Of a stretch of 64,000 bases of DNA, positions 34,252-42,108 are shown piece by piece. Each line of letters opens with the position of its first letter. The first letter of the stretch is position 1. The stretch is taken from assembly GCF_039541115.1 (NCBI RefSeq), contig NZ_BAABFP010000004.1, positions 236,005 through 300,004 on the forward strand, written 5' to 3'. The DNA is from Angustibacter luteus. GTDB lineage: Bacteria; Actinomycetota; Actinomycetes; Actinomycetales; Angustibacteraceae. The position numbers and the translations under genes are program-made. The notes under the pieces were generated by a model. That model was given only the letters and a program-made list of their open reading frames with translations, was not told the DNA's origin and did not search any database.

Positions 34252-34737
34252 CTACCTGCGCAGCTCGAGGACGGTGGTGCCGATCCGCAGCGTCGATCCC
34301 ACCGACAGCTGCTGCGGCGCGGTGAGCCGGTCGTTGCCGAGGTAGGTGCCGTTGGTCGAGCCCAGGTCCTCGACGAACCACTCCTCGCCCTCGGGGTAGA
34401 TGCGCGCGTGCCGTCCGGACGCGTAGTCGTCCTCGAGCACCACGGTCGAGCCCGGGTTGCGACCGATCAGCACGGACTGCTGGCCGAGCGAGATCGTCGT
34501 GCCCTTGAGAGGTCCCTCGGTCACCAGGACGTGGGACGGCGTGCGCCGGCTGGTGCGGGCGGCCTTCGGGGGCTTGGCCGGGGCCGGCTCCTTGCGCGGG
34601 GCGGGCGTGGTGGCGGCCCGCTGGGTGACCCGGGTGCCGAACAGGTCGCCGCGCAGCACGCCGACCACCGAGAAGACGAACACCCACAGGACGGCGAGCA
34701 GCCCGAGCCGGATGATCGTGACGGTGAGCTCGCTCAT
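34252..34737 (-). CDS. fhaB: FHA-domain protein FhaB
   Basis: FhaB (FipA in mycobacteria) binds phosphothreonine partners and links kinase signals to division. The 161-residue protein has an N-terminal transmembrane helix (residues 7-28), a basic Pro/Ala linker and a C-terminal FHA domain with the binding residues GRNPGS, SGRH and STNGTYL. ATG 34737 overlaps the fhaA stop by four bases. The length and layout are those of the family. Confidence 0.94.
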   Translation of the reverse strand: MSELTVTIIRLGLLAVLWVFVFSVVGVLRGDLFGTRVTQRAATTPAPRKEPAPAKPPKAARTSRRTPSHVLVTEGPLKGTTISLGQQSVLIGRNPGSTVVLEDDYASGRHARIYPEGEEWFVEDLGSTNGTYLGNDRLTAPQQLSVGSTLRIGTTVLELRR

Positions 34738-35519
34738 CGCGCTCCGCTGCGGTAGACGGCGCGGGTCCGTCCGATGGTGATCGTGGACCCGTTGCCGAGC
34801 TCGGCTGCCCCAATGCGCTGCGCGTCCAGGAAGGTGCCGTTGGTCGAGCCGAGGTCGCGCAGCGTGGCCACCAGGTGGGGGCCGTCCGTGGTCACCCGGA
34901 TCTCCGCGTGCTTGCGGCTCACGCCGGGGTCGTCGATCACGATGTCGGCCTCGTTGCCGCGGCCGATGACGGTGCTGGACGACGTCAGCGGGTAGGCGTG
35001 GCCGTCGATGTCCAACCAGGGGCGTCGTCCAGCCTCGTGGCTCTGCTGGCGCTCGGCGTGCAGCTCGCGGGCGTGCAGGACGCTCGGGCCCGGGGTCTCG
35101 GGGTCGCGCGGGATGGGGGCCGGCGCCGGGCCCGCCTCGGGCTGGCGGCCCTTCACCGTGGCGGTGCGAACCCGGAACAGTCCGGTGGCCAGGTCCGGGA
35201 TCTCCTCGAACTCCACCGACACCGGTCCGACGAACGCGTAGCCCTGCTGCTCGGCGTGCGCGCGCAGGTTGTTGGCGAACTCCTTGGACAGCTCGTCCTC
35301 GTAGTCGTAGAGCCGGTCGTGGTCGGTCGAGCCCAGCTCGACGACGAAGGCGTTGGGGACGAGGGTGCGGCCGCGGCCCACGACGGCGGCCTTCTCGTCG
35401 GCGGCGCGACGGAGCTGGCTGGCGATCTCGACGGGCTGCACCTCGGACCGGAAGGCCTTGGCGAAGGCGCCGTTGACGGCGCGCTCGATCCCCTTCTCGA
35501 ACCGGTCGAACACTCCCAT
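34734..35519 (-). CDS. fhaA: FHA-domain protein FhaA
   Basis: FhaA begins the kinase operon and in mycobacteria binds phosphorylated MviN/MurJ to control peptidoglycan synthesis. The 261-residue protein has the conserved N-terminal domain (MGVFDRFEKGIERAVNGAF to about residue 125), a Pro-rich linker, and an FHA domain with GRGNEAD, SRKH and STNGTFL. This is shorter than mycobacterial FhaA because the linker is short. ATG 35519 follows GGGAGGT by six bases, a strong ribosome-binding site that fixes the start. Confidence 0.94.
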   Translation of the reverse strand: MGVFDRFEKGIERAVNGAFAKAFRSEVQPVEIASQLRRAADEKAAVVGRGRTLVPNAFVVELGSTDHDRLYDYEDELSKEFANNLRAHAEQQGYAFVGPVSVEFEEIPDLATGLFRVRTATVKGRQPEAGPAPAPIPRDPETPGPSVLHARELHAERQQSHEAGRRPWLDIDGHAYPLTSSSTVIGRGNEADIVIDDPGVSRKHAEIRVTTDGPHLVATLRDLGSTNGTFLDAQRIGAAELGNGSTITIGRTRAVYRSGAR

Positions 35520-35693
35520 GTGGCACCTCCCTCGGGTGGGTCGTGCGTGGCTCACGTCCGTGCTGGCACAGCGGGCACCCAACGGCCGCTCGCTGGCCAG
35601 CCGTCATCGTAACGGTGGACGGAGCAACCACCAGCCCGTGCTAGCCTTGTGCGCGAACTTCGGGGGCACTTCTGGGTGTCTGCCGAGGTTCAC

Positions 35694-35776
35694 GCGCGAG
35701 TGGCGGAATGGCAGACGCGCTGGCTTCAGGTGCCAGTGTCCGAAAGGGCGTGGGGGTTCAAATCCCCCCTCGCGCA
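35694..35776 (+). tRNA. tRNA-Leu (anticodon CAG)
   Basis: The 83-base class II tRNA has the acceptor GCGCGAG/CTCGCGC with discriminator A and the anticodon loop TTCAGGT, closed by CTGGC/GCCAG, giving anticodon CAG. The long variable arm and the T-arm GGGGGTTCAAATCCCCC are clear. TAGCCT at 35642-35647 may be its -10 element. Divergent from fhaA. Confidence 0.97.
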
Positions 35777-35787
35777 CCCTTCACGAA

Positions 35788-35820
35788 GAGCCCCCGAGAC
35801 CTTCACGGTCTCGGGGGCTC
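35788..35820 (+). terminator. Strong intrinsic terminator of tRNA-Leu
   Basis: Arms 35788-35801 and 35807-35820 pair perfectly over 14 bases around TTCAC. It starts 11 bases after the tRNA and lies before the convergent dehydrogenase gene, which it may also terminate. Confidence 0.85.
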
Positions 35821-35842
35821 TCGCGTACCCACCGGCGCACGC

Positions 35843-36622
35843 TCACCAGGTCGGGACGAGCCCGCCGTCGACGGTGAAGTCGGCGCCCGTGACGTTCGCC
35901 GACCGCTCGCTCGCCAGCAGGAGCACGAGGTCCGCGACCTCGTCGGGCGTCGTGAACCGACCGGTCGGCGACTGCCGGGCCGCCTGGTCGACGACCTCCT
36001 GCGCGGTGGCGCCGCCCGCCGCGGCGAACGTCTCCGCCACGCCGCCCGCGCCCAGCCACAGCGCCGTCGACACCGGCCCGGGCGAGACGGTGTTGAGCCG
36101 GATGCGGCTCGGAGCGAGCTCCTTGGACAGCGCCTTCGAGGCGTTGGCGAGCGCGGCCTTGGCCGCCCCGTAGTCGAGCACCGCCGGGTCGGGCAGCACC
36201 GCGTTCACCGACACGACCGTGACGACGGACCCGCCGCCCCCGGCGATCATCACCGGGACCGCGCTGCGCAGGATCCGCACGGCGCTGAGCAGGTTCAGGT
36301 CCAGGCTCTGCTGCCACTGCTCGTCGGTGATCGCCAGGAAGCCCTCGGTCCGGGCAGGGGCGTGCCCGACGTTGTTGACCAGGACGTCGATGCGCCCCGC
36401 GGCGGCGTCGACGAGCGTCGCGGCCGCCTCCGGACGGCCGAGGTCGACGGCCACGAACTGGACGTCGCCGCCGGCCACCAGCGAGTCGAGCTCGGCGGAC
36501 GTCGTCCGCGCACCCGCGACGACCCGGGCTCCCTCGCGCACGAGGGCCTGGGTGATCGCCAGCCCGATCCCGCGGCTCGCGCCCGTGACCACCGCCGTCT
36601 TGCCGTTCAGCTGCAGGTCCAT
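35843..36622 (-). CDS. Short-chain dehydrogenase/reductase
   Basis: The 259-residue NAD(P)-dependent oxidoreductase has the classical SDR signs: TGASRGIG for cofactor binding near residue 13, NNVG, a catalytic serine near VVSVNAV, and YxxxK in DYGAAKAAL. The Arg after the first turn (GARTTS) suggests NADP preference. The C-terminus TGADFTVDGGLVPTW is family-typical. The substrate is unknown. ATG 36622 overlaps the stop of the upstream gene, and GAGGAG lies six bases before it, so it is translated with that gene. Confidence 0.9.
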   Translation of the reverse strand: MDLQLNGKTAVVTGASRGIGLAITQALVREGARVVAGARTTSAELDSLVAGGDVQFVAVDLGRPEAAATLVDAAAGRIDVLVNNVGHAPARTEGFLAITDEQWQQSLDLNLLSAVRILRSAVPVMIAGGGGSVVTVVSVNAVLPDPAVLDYGAAKAALANASKALSKELAPSRIRLNTVSPGPVSTALWLGAGGVAETFAAAGGATAQEVVDQAARQSPTGRFTTPDEVADLVLLLASERSANVTGADFTVDGGLVPTW

Positions 36623-37245
36623 CACGGGCTCCTCGTCGTCGGCGTGGGCCCGACGCTACTCACCGCCGGCCCGCGGCGGGCGACGGCCAGTCCCGCCGTC
36701 CAGCCGGGTGCGCGCCCGCCCAGCGGGGGCGCGACGTCGTCCGTGCCGATGCCGGCGCTCGCGATCAGCCACGACGTCAGCGAGTTCGAGTTCCACATGT
36801 CGCCGGTGCCGAGCTCGTCCCGGCCCCAGGTGGCGGTCGGCACTGTCGAGACGAGGTCGAGCACGCGTCGCGCGACGTGCGGGTCCGTGCGCAGGGTCCG
36901 TCGTCCGCCGGCGGCCTCGGCCAGGTCGGGGATGCTTCCTCCGCGCCAGCACCGCACCTCGTAGCGGAAGAACCTCGAGCGACCCAGTGCGCGCAGGCCG
37001 ACCGGACCGGTCGCCACGACCCCTCGGTCACCAGAACCGTTGCCCCACACCGGAGTCATCTCGATGGTGAACCGGACGTCGTCCAGGTGGATCTCGAGCG
37101 CCGAGTGGTAGAGGTCGGACGGCATCCGGCGTGTGCGCCTGGCCACGATCGACTCGAACAGCCGGCCGTTCCAGCGCACGCAGCCCGAGCGCTCCCCCGC
37201 CCCGAGGGGCAGCCAGTAGAGGTCGACCTGCCCGGTGCTGGTCAC
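36622..37245 (-). CDS. Unknown 207-residue protein of a coupled trio
   Basis: I do not recognise this family. The protein has no signal peptide and is mixed alpha/beta. Visible islands are an N-terminal VDLYWLPLGAG, then SDLYHSALEIHLDDVRFTIEM, a repeated pattern GDRGVVATGPVG, FFRYEVRCWR, and TGDMWNSNSLTSWLIASAGI. The His in the second and the Asn-rich turn in the last loosely recall the H and NC boxes of permuted papain-like folds, but the cysteine is a serine here, so this is only a thought. The GTG start overlaps the upstream stop (GTGA) and its own TGA overlaps the dehydrogenase ATG. Confidence 0.65.
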   Translation of the reverse strand: MTSTGQVDLYWLPLGAGERSGCVRWNGRLFESIVARRTRRMPSDLYHSALEIHLDDVRFTIEMTPVWGNGSGDRGVVATGPVGLRALGRSRFFRYEVRCWRGGSIPDLAEAAGGRRTLRTDPHVARRVLDLVSTVPTATWGRDELGTGDMWNSNSLTSWLIASAGIGTDDVAPPLGGRAPGWTAGLAVARRGPAVSSVGPTPTTRSP

Positions 37246-38117
37246 GAGGCGCGCAGCAGCGGCCGGTACGCGACCGCAGTGAGGGACGCGAACAGGACAG
37301 CGAAGGCGGCGAACCCGCAGAGCAGGGCGACCGAGGCGTCCGGGTCGCCCCGCAGCACCATCACCAGCGCCATCGCGGCGACGGACGTGGCCAGGCAGGC
37401 GTAGGCGGTCAGCAGCGGGTACATGACGCGAGGCGCCCAGTCGGCGCCGCGCAGCATGCCGATGCCGGTGACGACGGCGACCGGTACGACGATGCCGAGG
37501 TCCATCAGCTTCACCATCCAGAACGGCGTCGGGCTGGGCGCGTACTGGGGCATCGAGGTCGGGTCGCGCCAGGCGGTCAGCATCGTGGGCAGGTGCAGGC
37601 CGACGAGGACGAACGCCGCCACGCAGAGCAGGACGACGCCCAGGGTGCGCCCGACCCGCGGCGACAGGGCCGGCAGCACGGCGGGGGTGAGTCGTTGGCC
37701 GAGCACAACGGCCGCCCCGCCCAGGACAAACACCGCCAGCAGCAACGGGAAGAACCGCTCGACGTTGCCGGGCAGCCGCAGGTACTCCTGCCCGATCACG
37801 ACCTGGGCGTACGTGTAGAGCGCGTACGCCCCGAGTCCGGTCGCCAGCAGCGGGGACGCCGGGTGCCGGCGCCACGCGAGGGCGGCGGCTGCCAGGGTCA
37901 ACGGTGCGATGAGGAACAGGGTTGCCGCGTCGCTGCCCCTGAGCTGGTTCAGCGAGGTGGACGACGTCCGGTACGCCATCGCCCCGAAGCCCACCGGCCC
38001 GAGCAGCGAGCAGGCGACCATCCCGCTGGCCAGCAGCACCAGCACCCACGCCAGGGCCCGGCTCGCCCGAGCTGCTTCCGGGGCGCGCGTGAGGGGTGGG
38101 GAGTCGAGGAGCGTCAT
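37242..38117 (-). CDS. Polytopic membrane protein, first gene of a coupled trio
   Basis: The 291-residue protein has about eight hydrophobic helices and little else: short loops, a conserved-looking VIGQEYLRLPGNVERFFPLL in the middle and a loop TAWRDPTSMPQYAPSPTPF. No transporter or enzyme motif is visible. ATG 38117 is preceded by GAGGAGCGTC. Its stop overlaps the start of the 207-residue gene. The trio (membrane protein, unknown, dehydrogenase) is probably one transcript from the gap that also serves the divergent gene at 38304. Confidence 0.75.
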   Translation of the reverse strand: MTLLDSPPLTRAPEAARASRALAWVLVLLASGMVACSLLGPVGFGAMAYRTSSTSLNQLRGSDAATLFLIAPLTLAAAALAWRRHPASPLLATGLGAYALYTYAQVVIGQEYLRLPGNVERFFPLLLAVFVLGGAAVVLGQRLTPAVLPALSPRVGRTLGVVLLCVAAFVLVGLHLPTMLTAWRDPTSMPQYAPSPTPFWMVKLMDLGIVVPVAVVTGIGMLRGADWAPRVMYPLLTAYACLATSVAAMALVMVLRGDPDASVALLCGFAAFAVLFASLTAVAYRPLLRAS

Positions 38118-38303
38118 GGCTCGAGCGTGGTGGGTACCGCGCCGTCGCGGCAGTGCCGAACGTCCCCCCCGGTGGCACTGGCCCGGCCGGGTGAACGTCG
38201 CCTCGGTGGTCCGCCTGGCCTGTCCGGATGTGGCTAGCATCCGCGCGCACCGTTCGTCCGCCCGCGCCGATCCGGCGTCGGCCAACCTCCCCCAGGAGCC
38301 TTC

Positions 38304-38909
38304 GTGACCACGCCGGACCAGTCCGCGCCCGAGCCCTCCCCCGAGCCCGCGTCCGAGGCCTCCCCCGAGCCCTCCCCCGTGGTGTCGCCCGGGTACTACT
38401 CCGGGACGCCGTTCTTCAGCGAGGGGCCGGTGGCGGCGGCCGCCGCGCCGATCGAGCTGCCGCAGGAGGAGCTGGTGTCGCGCGGGCTGGCGTTCTCGCT
38501 GGGCGCGATCCCGGTCGGGATGTTCCTGGCGGTGGTGATCTGGAAGCTGGGGTTCGTCGGCGCCATCTCCAGCTTCGTGATCGCTGGCGGCGCGGTGTTC
38601 CTCTACTCCAAGGGCGCGTTGACGCCGCCGAAGCGCGGGCTCGTCCCGTTGGTCGGCGTAATCATCGTGGGGGTCGCTGCCTCGTTCCTGGCGATCGTGG
38701 CGTCCGACCTGCTCGACTACTACAAGACGCCGTCGGGCCAGGCGCTCGGCTACCCGTCGTCGTACGAGTTCGTGAAGACCAACCTGTTCAACATGGATGT
38801 GATCACGTCGTACGGCAGCGACCTGGCGATGTTCGGCGTCTTCGCGCTGCTGGGCATCTTCGGGACGCTGCGCCGGCTGATGACCTCCGCGAAGGGCGCC
38901 CCCGCGTAG
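38304..38909 (+). CDS. Membrane protein with Pro/Glu-rich N-terminus
   Basis: The 201-residue protein has a 45-residue acidic, Pro/Ser-rich cytoplasmic start (PSPEPASEASPEPSP) and four hydrophobic helices (about 65-85, 88-108, 115-140 and 170-190). A short soluble loop (DYYKTPSGQALGYPSSYEF) lies before the last helix. No known function. GTG 38304 follows AGGAG (38294-38298) at a good distance. It ends before a long hairpin that separates it from the convergent GH26 gene. Confidence 0.75.
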   Translation: MTTPDQSAPEPSPEPASEASPEPSPVVSPGYYSGTPFFSEGPVAAAAAPIELPQEELVSRGLAFSLGAIPVGMFLAVVIWKLGFVGAISSFVIAGGAVFLYSKGALTPPKRGLVPLVGVIIVGVAASFLAIVASDLLDYYKTPSGQALGYPSSYEFVKTNLFNMDVITSYGSDLAMFGVFALLGIFGTLRRLMTSAKGAPA

Positions 38910-38919
38910 CTGGTCGAGG

Positions 38920-38967
38920 TTTACGTCCGCTTCTCGAGGGTCCTTCGCCTCGAGAAGCGGGCGTACA
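38920..38967. terminator. Hairpin between convergent genes
   Basis: Arms 38920-38939 and 38948-38967 pair at 18 of 20 positions around an eight-base loop. The convergent setting suggests a two-way terminator. Confidence 0.6.
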
Positions 38968-38997
38968 CCCACTGAACGTGATCAACGGCGGGAGGCG

Positions 38998-40665
38998 TCA
39001 GCCGGAGCCGCGGCCGGTCGAGGTGGACGCCGCGGCGACCTCGGCGGTGGTGCCGGCCTTGACGACGGTGTCGGGTGAGCGGCCGCTGGACCAGATCGGG
39101 TCGGCGATCGCCTTCGTGAAGGCGGCGAGCGACGCCGGCGAGCTGTCCCACTTGTTGTCCGTGGTGATCTTGACCCCGTCGACGGTGTGCACGTCGACCA
39201 CGGTGTTGTTGAACCACACGAACCCGACGACGCTGGGGTCGGCCGCGAAGCCGGTCAGGCTGTCGGTGATCCACGACGCCTTGCGCGCGGTGTTGCTCAC
39301 CGCGCCGGTGTTCTCCGCGGCGCCGGTCTCGGCGATCAGGATCGGCTTGCTCGGCGCGACGGCCTTGAGCTGGGTCAGCGACTTGCTGAACGTCTTGCTG
39401 AAGGACCAGCTGGTTCCCTTGTAGGAGTAGCCCGACATGCCCACCCAGTCGACGTACTGGTCGCCCGGGTAGTCCTCGGCGATCGACGTCATCCCGTAGG
39501 TGACCTGGGAGGTGTTCGTGGTGTTCGGGGTGATCCCGTTGGAGGACACCGGGGTGTAGGCCCAGATCGCCTCGTCGTTCGCGCCGACCTTCTCGAACAG
39601 CGACCAGACGTGCTGCCAGGCCGCCCGGTACAGCGCGGGGGTGTTGTAGAACTTCTCGGCTCCGTTGTCTCCGCGCTCGAAGCGCCGGTTGCCGCCGGCG
39701 GACCACGGGTACCAGTTGCCGTTGGCCTCGTGCGCGAACCGGATCACGACCGGCTTGCCCTCGCCGACGACGTCCCCGGCGTAGCGCAGGATGTAGTCGT
39801 CCCACTCGCCGTCCACGATCTTCTGCAGCGAGGTGTCGGCCGGGTTCTTGTTGCCCTTGTGCGCGGGCATCCAGGTGATGACCGGCAGGGCGCCGCGGGC
39901 CCAGGACGCCTGCACCTTGGTGGCGTTGAAGTCCTCGTCCCAGGTGCCGAACCACTCGACCATGCTCGGCGCCTTGCCGACCTGGGTGGACAGCTTGTTC
40001 ATCAGCGCCGTGTCGCCGGGGACGCCGTCCTCGGCCACCCCGAAGTACTTCGTGGCGGGCGCGACGAGCTGGGCCTTGGTCTTCACCGAGGCCGCGGGGG
40101 CGACGTACGCGCCGACCGGCTTGGACGCCGCCCGCGACGGGTCGAGGGGCAGCTGCGTGCACGCCAGGCCGTCCCCGTTGAACGGGCCCTTGGCCCCGTC
40201 CAGCCCGAGCGGGTCCGACAGGTTCTTGGCGTAGGCGGCCTGGGCGTCCTGCTGGTACGTGAAGCTCCAGCAGCCCTGGACCTTCGGCTTGCTGGCGGGC
40301 TTCACCGCGGGCTTGGCGGCGGCCGTCACGGTGGTGCGCACCGTGGGCCGGACGACCGTCGTGCTGGACGACGCCCCGGCGGTGCCGCCGTGCCAGGAGA
40401 CCCCGGCGGCGCGGACGGCGGACCCGGTGCCGGCACCCGGCTTGGGCGCCGGCGTGGTGGTCGACCCGGACGGCGGAGCCACCGGCGTGGTGGTCGGCGT
40501 GGTGGTCGGGGTGGTGGTCGGTGCCGGCGCGGCGCTCGACCGCGGCTTCGCGGCGCCCGCCGACTGCGCGTCACCGGCCGGGGACAGCCACAGCGCCGTC
40601 CCGGTGCTGACGATCGCGAACGAGAGCAGGACGACGTTCAGCTTGCTAGACGAGTTGCGCGTCAT
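38998..40665 (-). CDS. Secreted or anchored GH26-type glycoside hydrolase
   Basis: The 555-residue protein has an N-terminal signal/anchor (residues 8-28), a long Thr/Pro/Ala linker to about residue 130, and a TIM-barrel catalytic domain. GH26 hallmarks are VIRFAHEANGNWYPW, with the acid/base glutamate, and ILIAETGAAE, with the nucleophile. GH26 enzymes are mostly beta-mannanases, but the substrate cannot be read from sequence. ATG 40665 overlaps the glycosyltransferase end by 20 bases, which implies one operon, so a role in trimming or releasing the operon's own polysaccharide is likely. Confidence 0.85.
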   Translation of the reverse strand: MTRNSSSKLNVVLLSFAIVSTGTALWLSPAGDAQSAGAAKPRSSAAPAPTTTPTTTPTTTPVAPPSGSTTTPAPKPGAGTGSAVRAAGVSWHGGTAGASSSTTVVRPTVRTTVTAAAKPAVKPASKPKVQGCWSFTYQQDAQAAYAKNLSDPLGLDGAKGPFNGDGLACTQLPLDPSRAASKPVGAYVAPAASVKTKAQLVAPATKYFGVAEDGVPGDTALMNKLSTQVGKAPSMVEWFGTWDEDFNATKVQASWARGALPVITWMPAHKGNKNPADTSLQKIVDGEWDDYILRYAGDVVGEGKPVVIRFAHEANGNWYPWSAGGNRRFERGDNGAEKFYNTPALYRAAWQHVWSLFEKVGANDEAIWAYTPVSSNGITPNTTNTSQVTYGMTSIAEDYPGDQYVDWVGMSGYSYKGTSWSFSKTFSKSLTQLKAVAPSKPILIAETGAAENTGAVSNTARKASWITDSLTGFAADPSVVGFVWFNNTVVDVHTVDGVKITTDNKWDSSPASLAAFTKAIADPIWSSGRSPDTVVKAGTTAEVAAASTSTGRGSG

Positions 40666-42103
40666 AGAGCACTCCCAGGGTCACGGCGGCGACGGCGATC
40701 AGGTAGGTCACCAGGGCGCGGGGGTCGCCGGGTTGGCTGCGCGGAGAACGCAGTGGGGACGTCGGTAGGCGGGCGGCGAGGGCCGGCGAGCTGGTCAGAC
40801 CCTCGGGGTGCTCGCGACCAGGTCGGACGTCGGAGCCAGACGTCGCCTCGCCCTGGTCCGCGACGTAGGCGTCGGCCCTGGTGCCCCAGCCGCCGATGTG
40901 CCCGAGTCGCAGGAAGCCGTACATCCGCAGCGGCATCAGGAACACCGAGCTGAACACCGTGTAGACCGGCATCAGCAGCAGGTCGACGGGACGTTCCTCG
41001 ATGTGCCGGATCTGCCGCAACGCCATGGACAGCGTGGACATCAGGATCGTCAGCAGCACGATCGCGACGATGGAGACCCAGCGGTCGTGCAGGTGCAGCA
41101 GGCCGACGTACAGGTTCTGCCCGGTGTGGGTGGCCAGCCGGACGCCCCACGCGATGACGACGACCAGCAGCAGGAACGGCAGGATGATGTCGGCGAGGAA
41201 GAAGAACGCCAGGAACGGCGTGTGCACGAGCATCCAGGGCAGCATCCGCAAGGTGTTGTACTGGCTGCCGCGCGACCACCGCAGCTGCTGCTTGCGCATC
41301 TTGCGCAGCTCGGTGGGGGCGTCGGTGTAGACGAGGCTGGTCGACTGGTAGACCGTCTTGAACCCGCGCTTGAGGGCCAGGTTGGTCAGCGTCCGGTCGT
41401 CCGAGACCTCGAGGAAGACGCCGAGGAACTGCTGCGTCATGAAGTCCTGCATCGAGTCGAGCAGCACCGTGCGGCGGAAGGCGATCGTGCGTCCGGGCAG
41501 GCAGCCCACGGACCCCAGCACGCTCTGTGCGGGCATCGAGTACAGCGCGCGGCTGTTCTCCATCCAGTCCGCCCAGCGGGTCAGGAAGCCGCGCTCCGGC
41601 TCGAGGATGCGCTGGCGGGTGGTCACGCCGCCGACCGCCGGATCGGCGAACGGCTTCACCAGCTCGGGCAGCGTGTCCGTCGTCCAGATCGTGTCGCTGT
41701 CGACCAGGACGACGACGTCGCCCACCGAGGCCTCGGTGCCGAGCAGGACGGCGTTGCGCTTGCCCGCAACCGGCGTCCAGGTCCACTGCACGAGTGGCGC
41801 GAACTGCTCGCAGACCTGTTCCAGCACCGGGTTCCGCCGCCCGTTGATCACGACGATCACCTCGGTCGGCTGCTGCTCGACGATGCGCGTCAGGACCTCG
41901 GCGAACAGGTCGACGGGCTCGTCGACCACGGGGATCACCACCGAGGTGCTGACCTCGTAGGGTGCGATCCACGGCCGGTAGCGCCACGACAGCGCGACCT
42001 TCAGCGCCCAGATCGCCCAGGTGAGAGCGACGAACGCGCTGAACAGGTACAGGTGGCCGTGGTCGGTGATCGTGTGCCGCATCTCGAGGATCGCGATGAA
42101 CAT
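40646..42103 (-). CDS. Processive family 2 glycosyltransferase (hyaluronan/cellulose synthase-like)
   Basis: The 485-residue membrane enzyme polymerises a polysaccharide from nucleotide sugars. It has an N-terminal helix (16-40), the cytoplasmic GT2 domain with VVIPVVDEP, VLVDSDTIW (DSD metal site) and the processive signature QQLRWSRGSQ, close to Q(Q/R)xRW. Four or more C-terminal helices follow. The last 60 residues are a variable tail. The ATG at 42103 follows AGGGGTGAG. It lies between an acyltransferase and a GH26 gene, which together suggest synthesis, acylation and cleavage of one glycan. Confidence 0.87.
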   Translation of the reverse strand: MFIAILEMRHTITDHGHLYLFSAFVALTWAIWALKVALSWRYRPWIAPYEVSTSVVIPVVDEPVDLFAEVLTRIVEQQPTEVIVVINGRRNPVLEQVCEQFAPLVQWTWTPVAGKRNAVLLGTEASVGDVVVLVDSDTIWTTDTLPELVKPFADPAVGGVTTRQRILEPERGFLTRWADWMENSRALYSMPAQSVLGSVGCLPGRTIAFRRTVLLDSMQDFMTQQFLGVFLEVSDDRTLTNLALKRGFKTVYQSTSLVYTDAPTELRKMRKQQLRWSRGSQYNTLRMLPWMLVHTPFLAFFFLADIILPFLLLVVVIAWGVRLATHTGQNLYVGLLHLHDRWVSIVAIVLLTILMSTLSMALRQIRHIEERPVDLLLMPVYTVFSSVFLMPLRMYGFLRLGHIGGWGTRADAYVADQGEATSGSDVRPGREHPEGLTSSPALAARLPTSPLRSPRSQPGDPRALVTYLIAVAAVTLGVLYDAQLV

Positions 42104-42108
42104 CCGGC

